In this document: in pieces, positions 48,729 to 57,930 of the stretch
How positions within the stretch are numbered: position 1 is the stretch's first letter
Layout: each line of letters opens with the position of its first letter
NCBI GenBank assembly: GCA_030760725.1
Contig: JASWHV010000011.1
Location: 80,887,765-80,951,764, forward strand
Direction of reading: 5' to 3'
Length of the DNA: 64,000 nt
Origin: Neostapfia colusana
Lineage: Eukaryota; Streptophyta; Magnoliopsida; Poales; Poaceae
Made by a program: the position numbers and the translations under genes
The notes under the pieces: model-generated
What the model was told of the DNA's origin: nothing
Database searches by the model: none
Seen by the model: only the letters and a program-made list of their open reading frames with translations

Positions 48729-49113
48729 CCGTGTTCACCAAGTTATTACAACTGCCTCCATCAATTATAGTGTGCACACGGCAGTCCTTGATGATGAGAA
48801 ACATGTGAAAAAGATTGTGTCGCTGTAGCTTATAACGATTATTAGCTCCCATACCTCGTAGATAAAGTGGAAGTCGTGGTTGATTGTTATGATCTTCCAT
48901 ATTATAAGCACCGTCTTCACGATCTTCAGCGAGAGGCATCCGTGCCTCAAGAGTATCCATCCAAACACCAAGATCAGCAAGTTGGCGATTCAAGGTCGTC
49001 AATGACGCCTCTGTTGATGCTTGGGTTTTGGTGAACATATCTGTCATTTCCCTCATCATGTCACGCAACTCAGCATGTTGAACACACTCATCATCCCTTT
49101 TATCTTCTGCCAT
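48706..49113 (-). pseudogene. Gag start fused to protease, most of Gag deleted
   Basis: The frame opens MAEDKRDDECVQHAEL with a coiled-coil-like stretch, and after about 100 residues goes straight to HTIIDGGSCNNLVNTD, the protease active-site region. The Gag core and zinc knuckle (normally a few hundred residues) are missing. The element could not make a particle on its own. Confidence 0.75.
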
Positions 49114-50395
49114 TGTTAGTAGTAAACAAAAGACAACAAAAATATGTTATCCCTATCAACTACAAAGCATAGTGGCAATGTGAAAAGTGGAAGGAAGGAA
49201 ACAATCTCTCTCTCAAGCGTCTTACCACATTCTTACAAGTGTTCCTACCAACACAGCAGGTGGTAAACGGTGGACGGTGAGAACCAATTAAGAGTGGAGT
49301 GATTGCAAAGGTACCTGTTCTGCTCAAGAGGAAAAGTGGAGCTTGGATGGCACAATATGGTGGCTAATAATCAAAACAAATCGTTAACAGCAAACAAAGT
49401 TGAATAAGTATTCAATGTAGGAAATGTTGCTGGTTAACAAGTGTTCTACGCCTAGCATAATACAAGGCAGTAGAAAGGCAAATAGAAAATCAGAAAGATA
49501 TAACCAAGAAGTACAGCACAAGTGTATAGGCCAACTGTTTTCAAGTGTGTGCTGTCAATGCTTTAATATTTGTGCTCTCTTCACTATTTTTTTCTTTTTT
49601 TAATATTTTTTTGATATTTTTTGTTTACTCGAGAGCACGAAAATAGAAAGCACACAACTTTGCAGCTCAATTGGATGTAAGATGTGTCCTATAGAAAATC
49701 AGGAAGATTCTATAAAATTAGGGCTGAAACTTTGGAGGCCGGATAGTCTATCTTCCTAGGGGAATTTGCCCAAACAAATTTCGCCGAAACAGCAGAGCCG
49801 TGGAAATCGGTTGCAAAATTTCGAGTAGATCAATCTGAAAAAAAAATGCCTGATTTCGAGTTCGTATGCAAAAGTTATGGCCATTTTAAGGTTGGGTACC
49901 CAAGTAACTGTTTTTTATGTTGATTCAACCTCGGTTTTGAAAAAGATCTCGCAATTAGATGTGAAAAACAATTGGAATTTAGCAACAACGAATGATGGGA
50001 TGTTGTGTGATGAATCAAGAAGGACTGGAACAATGGTTTGTCACATGTTGTAGGCCTGGCGATGCGGGAGATCATGCAAGGAGGCTAGCTAGGGCAAACC
50101 GATGATCTTGTTGGCTCGGTTTGTTGTTTAGGGATTGTGGAATAGGTGAGCAGCAAGAAAAGCAAGGAAGAAAAACGATAACTACGACCCAAAAACACAA
50201 TGCTAGACCAGCAAAAAGACTCGACCACACGAATGCAAACTCAACAATGCAAACTGAAAAACGAAACTTGCAGGCACTATGGTCTAGGAATCGGTAGACA
50301 CGCTATGATTTTTTTGTGGCTTTTTCTGTGGACTCTAGGTATGGAAAACAAAAACTAATCTAGTGGGAAATCAAAGTACCTCACGAGCAACCTGA
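49114..50395 (-). other. Leader of CRM-like element
   Basis: 1.3 kb of AT-rich non-coding sequence between primer site and Gag start. No frame or repeat of note. Confidence 0.6.
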
Positions 50396-50407
50396 GCTCT
50401 GATACCA
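50396..50407 (-). other. Primer-binding site (initiator Met tRNA) of CRM-like element
   Basis: The minus strand reads TGGTATCAGAGC two bases after the LTR end. Confidence 0.92.
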
Positions 50408-50409
50408 AA

Positions 50410-51273
50410 TGATGAGTAGTTTAGGCCCGATCTTCCGAAAGTTAGGTCGATTGAAGTGGAGATCTCGACATTGATGATCCGAGGCACTCGAGCAGACCCG
50501 AATACCTTTACAATCACTACACCACTGCTCCGTTGGTTATCAACTGTGCTTCACACGCTTGACCTCGCCAAGAAGGCTATCCCTGCAGGTGCAACCGAGA
50601 ACACAAGCAAGAACGATAAAGATGCAATCTGAAATTGCGAAATTGGGGTCTCACAAACCGTAGAACGGCGAAAGTGTTTAATCTAAGCAAAACCAACCGA
50701 ATATGGCTAGCGGCTGCAGTATTTAAAGGCTAGGGTTCATCCATAAAACCCTTAGACGCGTCCCTAATGGACTCATACGGGATACAAGGCCCAAAAGCCC
50801 AATACGGTGGTGCAACACCGGACAGAACTCCGAATTCGACTTGTTTTGACAATCCCCAATAACTCCTGACAAATTTTAATGTGGGACCAGAACCATTGGA
50901 AAATTTATCTTCTTATCTTTCCATGCATATGTAGAACGTCAAAAACGGAGTCCGTATGCATCCTGGGTGTCCGTTTTAAGATGGACTGCTCCTGGACTCC
51001 GAGTTGAACTCGAGTCCGAGTTGGCGACTGTTTCCATCAACTTGTGGACGTCCCATCTGGTTCTTCACGTTCCCAAATCCTCCTCTCTTTACTTGTTGAT
51101 CATGTCCATGGATCCTAATAACAATTAAATCATTAAATAGCAATCCATTCTCAAACTCACATGGGTAGGAAGTTAGGAACGAGTTCACCTGCTGATTTAG
51201 TAACCGTGCTCATGCTCTTGGGATTGGTCCTTGTATATCAATGTGAGTATCCACTGTTGTGATGTCCTCATCA
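50410..51273 (-). mobile_element. 5' LTR of CRM-like element (864 bp)
   Basis: Counterpart of 44747-45611. It carries the same coding-like tail (50976-51188, minus), as expected if the Pol end is encoded in the LTR. Confidence 0.9.
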
Positions 51274-52000
51274 TGACCTGTCGCAGCCTAATCGGATGTC
51301 TTCTCATACGGCAACAGAGACGTTGGTGAGTTCTTTTATTGACTTAATTGGATTCTCTTTAATACTTCTGATAACTTTATATTTCCTGTATTTCCAGGAA
51401 AAGTATGGGGAGGAGGTGCGGAAGCTTTGGGGCGAAGATTTACGATTGGCAGAACGCGCCGATCGTACCTGAAGTCGCGTATGCAAGCGGTGGTGGGAAA
51501 CCTCATGGCCGGTGATTCTGTTATTTTTTTATTTAATGTCATGGACTTCGAGACACGAAACTTTAATACTCTTACTTCGTTGTGTAGGTTGGCCATCTTT
51601 GATGGAATAGTCGACTCGAGGGAGGCGCGGTCTTCCTCGAGGGCCTCTTCATCCTAGGGTGGGTCCAACAGGCGTATGAGCCGAGATCTGGAGCTCCAGA
51701 GTATCCAGGAGGAGCTCCAGAGGACACAGGAAGCGCAGCGACTGAGGAACGAGAGGCAGGCAGCGGAGCTCAGGGCTAGGGACGAGTATCAACACTGTGT
51801 ACATGCTACAGTTGCAAGCTGTCATGCAGGTGAGTTCGGACCGTTGTACTCAACATTTTCTAATATATGAATGACATGTATAATATTTTACTTCATATTT
51901 GAAGGCTATGGCCGCAGGACGGCAGGTTGTTATTCCCCAGTGGGCGCCACCACCGATACAGCTGCCATAGGTGCCACAGGGGTTGATGACAGGAGCACAG

Positions 52001-52389
52001 GTACAAAATTATTCAATAGCTGAACTTGCTCAATTCTAGCTAACTTCTAATTTCTTAACTTGCTCAATTCTAACTTGTAATTACTTTATTTAGTTAAATA
52101 CGCATTTTTAAACTTCTAATTTATCTAACTATACATGCACATCACATGGATCGGTGGCGTAGGCTCAACAAACTCCATCCCCCTAGCATCCGGCGTTTGG
52201 ACTACGGCGCGAGAACGACTTCCTGGACTCCGGTGGCAGCGGTCAAGGTAGCGTTGGGTAGTGGCGTGCGTATAGTGTTTTGATAACTGTGATATTTTTG
52301 TTTTGATGCATGTGTGATCTAGCCATCCAGGCAGGGCTGGCCTCGAAGCCAGGGCAGCCTTTTCTATTTTTTTTAAAAAAGAAAACTGC
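52001..52389 (+). other. CACTA 3' interior after the transposase gene
   Basis: Holds the last coding scraps (GRQVVIPQWAPPP at about 51915-51960 just before it) and AT-rich sequence. No separate gene. Confidence 0.5.
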
Positions 52390-53089
52390 AATCCTTATTG
52401 ACGGAGGTTTTTGGTACTTAGCCATCGTCAATAAGTCATAATAATTGACGACGGCCAGAACAGCCGTCGTCAATAAGCCACAATAAATGACGACAGCCAG
52501 TTGTACCGTCGTCTATAAGCCATAATTATAGACGACGGCCAGCTGTACCGTCGTCTATAATAGACCTTATTAACGACGGCCAGCAGTTGGCCATTGTCTA
52601 TAAGCTTCTTGAACAGCCACGTGGCTCGACAAACTTATATACGACAACTGGTTTTAGCCGTCGTCAATAAGCCATAATAATTGACGACGGCCAGAACACC
52701 CGTCGTCAATAAGCCATAATAATTGACGACGGCCAGAACAGCCGTCGTCAATAAGCCACAATAATTGACGACGGCCAGCTGTATCGTCGTCTATAAGCCA
52801 CAATTATAGACGACGGCCAGCTGTACCGTCGTCTATATTAGTCCTTATTGACGACGGCCAGCAGTTGGCTGTCGTCTATAAACTTCTTGAATAGTCACGT
52901 GGCTCGACAAACTTATAGACGACAACTGGTTTTAACTGTCGTCAATAAACTTATTAACGACGAATTATTGACGATGGTCAGGAACCGTCGTCTATAACCA
53001 TTTACCGTCATCAATAAGTTATTGACAACGATAGTAAGCTTATAGACGACGGTTTTTTACCGTCATCTATTTTTGCGATTCTTGTAGTG
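52390..53089. repeat. Right subterminal repeat block and terminal repeat of CACTA
   Basis: About 20 units of GACGACGGCCAG and its inverse CCGTCGTCAATAAGCC alternate, separated by short AT-rich spacers. Longer-order copies exist: 52430-52660 and 52665-52950 repeat nearly the same series. The end is CGATTCTTGTAGTG. Confidence 0.88.
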
Positions 53090-53695
53090 TTAGTATGAGT
53101 AATATAGTGTTTGGTCCCAGCATTGGTTCAATGGTGTTTAGGTTAGTCGTTGCCTTAGGACGGTAATTGTGCTGCAGCTCCTAAGGTATTTACTTAGCAT
53201 GCAAGCGTGGTACTTGGATAGTTAAGTAGTATTGGATGTCTCATAGACCCACGGGTTGTAGGGCTAGGCAGCAGATGATGACAACCCTGTCCGTCCATTG
53301 TACTTCCCCACGTTCGGCTATGCCACAGACTCTTAGCGGGAGTCGCTCTGGTAAACCAGGGGTAAGCCCGTGTCTTATATGTTGGACCACTAAGCCCTAG
53401 TATTCACTACTAACTTACACATGTATATTATTAGTCTATGCATATATATATTAAAAGCACATTAGGAACAACCCTTACCTTAGCTTATCTCTCTTTAGGA
53501 CTATCTTATCTTTTTATCCATCGTAATTGGCTTCCTACTAGAACACCATATCCTCCATCATCTTGTCACATTTCACCTTCCTTTGAGATTATATGATACC
53601 GTAGGGACTACTCTTGGATGAAATGTTACAGCGATATTTTCTGCGTGCTTGCAGAATTCATCTTACTTTGGCCCTAGGTTAGCTTAGTTATCACA
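53090..53695 (+). mobile_element. Athila-like 3' LTR, right portion
   Basis: This continues 27196-28040 after the CACTA end. Its end is set at TATCACA (53695), because from about 53700 the minus strand reads as MULE transposase. The boundary is uncertain by about 15 bases. No gene is present. Confidence 0.6.
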
Positions 53696-53699
53696 AGTA

Positions 53700-54560
53700 T
53701 TGCTGGCATCTATTGTCCGGATGACCTGTAGTTGATAAGAAATACCAACAGTCCACTGCATGCTTCAGACGTTTAAGAAACCAATACCAGATGATGTTTG
53801 TGTTCTCACTCTTGACAAAAGCAAATTGCACTAGAAGGCCCTAATGCATGCACCTAAGGAAAAGAAGCACGCCAGAGGATGGAAGCAAGACCTAACATGA
53901 TGTGTATAATTTTGATGTCATAGTAAGTTATTGGGTTCCTGTTATGTATGTTGGTTAACATCTGAGCAAGATTATCATACAAGTCTCATATGTGCCAAAC
54001 CTCATCTCCAACACCTTCAGTTTAGCTCTCCATATCTTCCCATAGGTTATTTTATACTTGAATTTCTTGTATATGTGTGGTTATCGATTTTGGTTATATG
54101 CTATATTGTGAACAATCATCCCATACATCTTATTTGAAATAAATGCAGAAATCAGATTACGATGACACTTCTCCATGTCCCTCGGATGACAGTTGTGTAA
54201 TGTGACAATATTGCACTCTCAAAAATCCTTTCATGTCCCTTTCATCGCATGCACTCGCCAAGGGCAACCATCCTTGATACACCTTACTTTATACAGACTT
54301 CTTCATATCACTACTTGAACTCTCTCATCATGGATACGGACCAAACACTTTACTGCCTTATTTACAACATCAATAGTTGCGTACTTGGCACCCTTAACAA
54401 CTTTATTGTCTCGATACTCTAAGGACACCATGTCTCTCTTGTTGATGACAATATGTCTGAAATAACTACTTGTCCATTATGTTGGTATACAATCGTTCCT
54501 CAACATCCGACGAATCATCATCTTTATTAATTACTTGAACATGTTCATCTTCAAGCTGCA
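53700..54560 (-). pseudogene. Mutator-like (MULE) transposase remnant
   Basis: On the minus strand, from 54560: EDEHVQVINKDDDSSDVEER, then RDNKVVKGAKYATIDVVNKA, RCIKDGCPWRVHAMKGT, CHPRDMEKCHRNLISAF, YDNLAQMLTNIHNRNP, FFSLGACIRAF and AFVKSENTN..WYWFLKRL. These follow the order of plant MuDR-type transposases: zinc-binding DNA-recognition part, then the core. Stops and frame changes are frequent, and the stretch between CIRAF and the AFVKSEN block, which should hold the first catalytic aspartate, is deleted. The Athila-like LTR ends against it at about 53695. I could not find terminal inverted repeats of the MULE. Confidence 0.75.
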
Positions 54561-54766
54561 TTAATAAAATAAAGATGTTTGTTACATGATGTAATTAAAC
54601 AAACAAATCAATAAAGGAAACTAAGCGCCTAATAAATCTAAAGGAGTAAGGAAGCTAGGGTGCCCAGGAAGGTAGGGTGCCCTACAAAGGTCGGGCTTCC
54701 CTACCCCGTCGCACACACTTTTGAGTTTAGCGCATATGCTACGACGGAGAGAGTTGAATTCCTCTC
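54561..54766. other. Short intergenic stretch
   Basis: Contains GAAGCTAGGGTGCCCAGGAAGG and a partly repeated GGTAGGGTGCCCT. Nothing identified. Confidence 0.4.
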
Positions 54767-54769
54767 TAA

Positions 54770-54897
54770 GGACTTGTTTGGATGCAACTAAATACTCTCC
54801 ATTTGAAGTGGATTGAGAGGGATTGGAGCAAATATTAGTTCATTTTTCACTCCATTCCACTCCAATCCACTCTATTTCTTATTACCCAAACAAGCCC
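54770..54897. mobile_element. Tourist-like MITE, 128 bp, TAA duplication
   Basis: Ends are GGACTTGTTTGGAT and, inverted, GGGCTTGTTTGGGT; TAA flanks both sides (54767-54769 and 54898-54900). The inside is largely self-complementary (CTCCATTTGAAGTGGATTG against CAATCCACTCTATTTC-type sequence), so it can fold as a hairpin. Confidence 0.8.
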
Positions 54898-54900
54898 TAA

Positions 54901-55420
54901 GGGTTTCGAGCTCGTACTTAAGCTCAGCCCTCTTTAATCTTTTCTCCCGCCACAAGATTAGCTAGCTTTCGGTTCTCCATGCGGAGAACCGCTATGTTCA
55001 TAGCTAGGTGAACAGTTGTGGATCTTTTAGGACACACTGCTCTGGAATTGCCCCACTGGTCTTGTAATGGGAGGCGGTGAGAGGTGTCGCCTCATCAAAC
55101 TCCCCCTTGAAGGAGAAGGATCAATAGACTGGTTTAGCTCCTTCTTCCGAGGTGAGCAGCTTCAGCAAGGCCTTTCCACGACCTGTGGGAGTTCTCACCT
55201 CACGGATTTGGAGCTGGCCTTTCGAAGGCGGGCTCTTCAGTGAGTAAGTCGGGGAAGCAGAGGTGTAGCGATGGTTGTTCACATCCCGTGACCTTCTCAG
55301 CTCCCTATTGCTCCCTTCTGGCGGCAGGGTGGTCAGGGGCTCTATGGTGATTACTCCCGCACCCGCTATTATTGCGTGTCAATAATTCACTTGGATTTGA
55401 ATTCTTATGCATAGTCGTTC
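54901..55420 (-). other. Unidentified coding-like remnant
   Basis: The minus strand stays open from about 55374 to 55131 with a natural-looking composition (GVITIEPLTTLPPEGSNREL, RTPTGRGKALLKLLTSEEG), then after one TGA continues SFSFKGEFDEATPL to about 55010. It does not match a domain I know. It could belong to the MULE or to another transposon. Distance to the Alba stop codon is about 330 bases. Confidence 0.3.
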
Positions 55421-55747
55421 CAGGGCATCAGCAATCTAAGCCTTTGATATTAGTAGTGCCGTAGAGTGGCCGTCATCTCCGAATGCTTCATTGCACAAGC
55501 AAAAAGGTATAACAAACTAACAAACTGCAAATCAGTACCGAGATCATTCAATACTACAGACAGTTCATCAGCGCACCGCCATGCATCTTAACACAGACAG
55601 TTCATACATCATATATCGCTCAATTCTCACAAGATCTTGACACAAAGGGCCAAGGTACTTAAGGCACCCTAACTGCTACTACTTAACCGGCGGATTGCTG
55701 CTTCGGCCCATCCGTGGTGCATGTTGTCGTACGCCAACCAGATCGGA
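55421..55747 (-). other. Probable 3' UTR of Alba gene
   Basis: About 330 AT-richer bases after the stop at 55748-55750. No strong AATAAA signal is evident. Boundary not determined. Confidence 0.4.
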
Positions 55748-56800
55748 TCACACCTTGATCTCCTCCTCGGCGGGTTTCGGGCGATCAGATTTCTTGCTGG
55801 CCATGATGCTGTTGAAGTTGTCTGACTTGCACAGCAGGATTTCAATCTGAAACCAAGAACAGATGTTTAGAGATCAAGATCGAGGGAGGCTACAACCACA
55901 AGAGTTGTGAACTAAAATGGAAGAGACACAATTTAGTCACCTTGGCCTTACGGACGAGCCGGCCCTTTGACTCATCTTTGGTACCAATGGTTGACGTCAG
56001 AATCTCTGAAGAGGTTAAAGAAAAAGAGCGGAAGACGAGTGAGTGTAATTTCTTAAAGTTTAACATGTGAAAGATAATTTAGTTTTCAGAAGGTGATTAT
56101 CGGTGCTCACTCTTTTCGGTTGCAAGGCCATTGTTCTTGAGGATCTCAGCAACAGTCACAACGGTGCCGATGGCTGCAATCAAAGACAAGTCAGAAATAC
56201 AGCTGAGTAGTAAAGTGAGTGTTGACAGAGTTTTGAAAAATAGTTTCAACGTGTGCATCTTGAGCACAAAATGTTAGAATCCATGCACGCACGAGAGAAG
56301 GAGAAAACAACGAACTTTTTGGAAGAACTTGTGACTGAAAAACTTGAGTAGGAATGTATTATTTACCCATCCCGAGAGCAGAGAGCTCAACCTCGTCGTA
56401 GTTCTGCATGTACCTCTGCAGACAACATTCATAAGGGATTAGTTTTGTTAACCATGGAGAGACAAATTGCATGGTTTCGAAACAAATTTGCAACAAGCTC
56501 TATATGTACCTTGGCGAGGTTGACGTAGAAGTAGAGCGGCTTCTTGTTGGTGGAGACCTGGATGCGGTTCTTCTTGGCCGACGCCCCGGCCTCCGTCTCC
56601 GTCTCCGCCTCCTCCTCGGCCTCCGCCGCCGCCGCCGTCGCCTCTACCTCCTCCCCGACCACGGCCACGTCCTTCTCCTCCGGCGCCGCCTCCTCCGCCA
56701 CCTCCCTCTTCACCTCGGCCTCGGCGGGCGCCTCCTCCCTCACCAGCTGCGCCTGGGCGGCCTCCTCCGCCGCCGCCGCCGCTAGATGCACCGCCTGCAT
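55748..56800 (-). CDS. Alba-domain DNA/RNA-binding protein, five exons, 188 residues
   Basis: Exons on the minus strand are 56800-56510, 56415-56367, 56173-56111, 56005-55941 and 55846-55748. They total 567 bases, all with GT-AG borders and consistent phases. Residues 1-75 are an alanine- and glutamate-rich tail (EEAAPEEKDVAVVGEEVE). From about 76 (KKNRIQVSTNKKPLYFYVNL) through RYMQNYDEVELSALGMA, TVAEILKNNGL, KGRLVRKAKIEILL to about 170 is one Alba fold, the compact nucleic-acid-binding domain. Plant Alba proteins bind RNA or RNA-DNA hybrids in nucleus and cytoplasm and are linked to mRNA stability, R-loops and stress responses. The start is chosen at ACCATGC at 56800, the first ATG of the uninterrupted Alba reading frame. 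Only the acidic tail is unusual; known short plant relatives have a brief N-terminus. No stop or frameshift is seen. Confidence 0.9.
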
Positions 56801-57930
56801 GGTGATCGCTCGTCGCGCTCGCTTGTGTGATGCAGGGACGGACAAGGATCGGAGGAGGTTGCTACCTGCGAGCGGGACCCGGCGGTGGCACCGGCGCAGA
56901 ATTATGTAGCGCGCGATGCGTGGCACCGGCGGTTGCGGTAGGACGCGCGGTTGTCCGGAGGTGGCGGTGTCCCTGGTGGTTGTTTGGAGACCCCTCCAAA
57001 CCGCGCGCGAATGCATGGACAAGGTACGTACGTCGATTGGACCGGGCCTCAGATCCATTGATCAAATGGGTAGAACTAGTCCGTTTAAACTGCAGACACA
57101 TTATTAATATTAATCCAACCCTCCTGTTTTTTCTTTTCTTTTTGAGTTTCATAGAAAATGTTTGGACTAAAAGAGTCGGCATGCGATTTCTTCAAGCCCC
57201 CCTAAGCTTTACTTTCTCAAAGTAATACTAATTTTCAGTCGTCTAAAATTAGTATATCCTTTCAACCTACGCCGTGAATCATCGGATCTATTTTAATATT
57301 TATTCGTTTGTTGTCAGTTATTTTTCTTGTATAATTATGTATTAACTATAGAAAAAATTGTTGATATATTGACGATAGAAAATTATGATGTATTTAGATT
57401 CGATGACTCAGAACAAAGTTAAAAAAAGATGCTAATTTCAGATGACTGGAAATTACAAACTCTTTTTTTACACAAACAGCGGAGAGACCTCTACTTTCTC
57501 TTTCTTACAAATTGTACAGGGGGGGGCACTCAGACTCTGGGCAGGAAGTGTTTGTCAAACAAAAATTGAGAGTAGGAATCATCAACATATTGGTTTTGCA
57601 TTTGTAGATAATGAAAAAAATTATCAAGTGGCCAATATAACAATTTTGAGAAAATAGAACCTATTTTGCCATTGTTTATCAAGTGGGTACTATAACTATT
57701 TTTAAGAAATGAGACCTAGTTTGCCGTTGTTGATTATTACATGAGTTCAGCATCCACTGAACAAATAAGAAAAATGGAAAAACATGCTATTAACATGATC
57801 CATTACATAGCCTATAACAAAAGACATGTAGCATCTCGATGCTGATTTCCAGTTTTTTGTACCTTTTCCTTGTTCAATGAAGCATTCCGACATGAAGACC
57901 ACTACTATAACCGAATACATAAGTTTCTTT
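56801..57930 (-). promoter_or_regulatory. Upstream region of Alba gene
   Basis: GC-rich to about 57050 (5' UTR and core promoter, no clear TATA), then AT-rich. Antisense frames at 56827-57225 are chance. Beyond 57100 nothing specific was identified except a G9 run at about 57521-57528. Confidence 0.4.

Larger units (their letters stand above)
44742..51278 (-). mobile_element. CRM-like Ty3/gypsy element with TGACC target duplications
   Basis: TGACC flanks both ends (44742-44746 and 51274-51278). LTRs are 44747-45611 and 50410-51273, both starting TGATGAGTAG and ending TTATCA or CTCATCA, and roughly 95% alike in the parts compared by eye. A polypurine tract and primer site stand in the right places. 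The element is minus sense, 6.5 kb, and sits in an exon of the CACTA gene. Confidence 0.93.
43890..52000 (+). pseudogene. Ptta/En-Spm (Transposase_24-like) gene of CACTA, split by CRM element
   Basis: Exon-like blocks with GT/AG borders are visible. 43890-44087 holds HYPGQVNG, FWDDY and VWREF. 44164-44369 holds DETQLDHARLVFNNNARK and DVADKYLMEAQYVE. 44444-44611 holds WLEPCPDAYSSLCARWAS and KHRLGGDGYIRLAKQM. 44680-44746, rejoined at 51279, holds EIGQEPTAIQVWRRGH and continues to QPNRMSSHTATET. Blocks near 51400-51510, 51588-51660 and 51677-51830 follow; the last is a coiled coil rich in E, Q and R. This pattern is the second CACTA gene family, which binds subterminal repeats in En/Spm. TAA interrupts the third block (44519-44521), and the fifth block holds its family-like GGGKPHG frame beside another open frame, so the gene is probably dead. 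Confidence 0.65.
28041..53089 (+). mobile_element. CACTA (En/Spm) DNA transposon, about 25 kb with nested elements, TTA duplication
   Basis: Ends are CACTACACAAAAAGCG at the left and, inverted, CACTACAAGAATCGC at the right, flanked by TTA at 28038-28040 and 53090-53092. Both ends carry many copies of a subterminal motif around GACGACGG, in both orientations, the usual binding sites of the CACTA helper protein. Subtracting the nested LTR elements leaves about 5.1 kb. That includes a GC-rich part, a possible captured promoter, and a broken Transposase_24-type gene. No TNPD-type transposase was found, so this copy is non-autonomous. Confidence 0.88.

Noticed and set aside
52390..53089. CRISPR-like array of regular repeats
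   Set aside because: The units alternate in orientation, spacers are short and non-unique, and they lie at the end of a CACTA element in a plant genome.
56471..56909. Plus-strand ORFs opposite Alba exon 1
   Set aside because: Antisense shadows of a GC-rich exon with a clear splice structure on the other strand.
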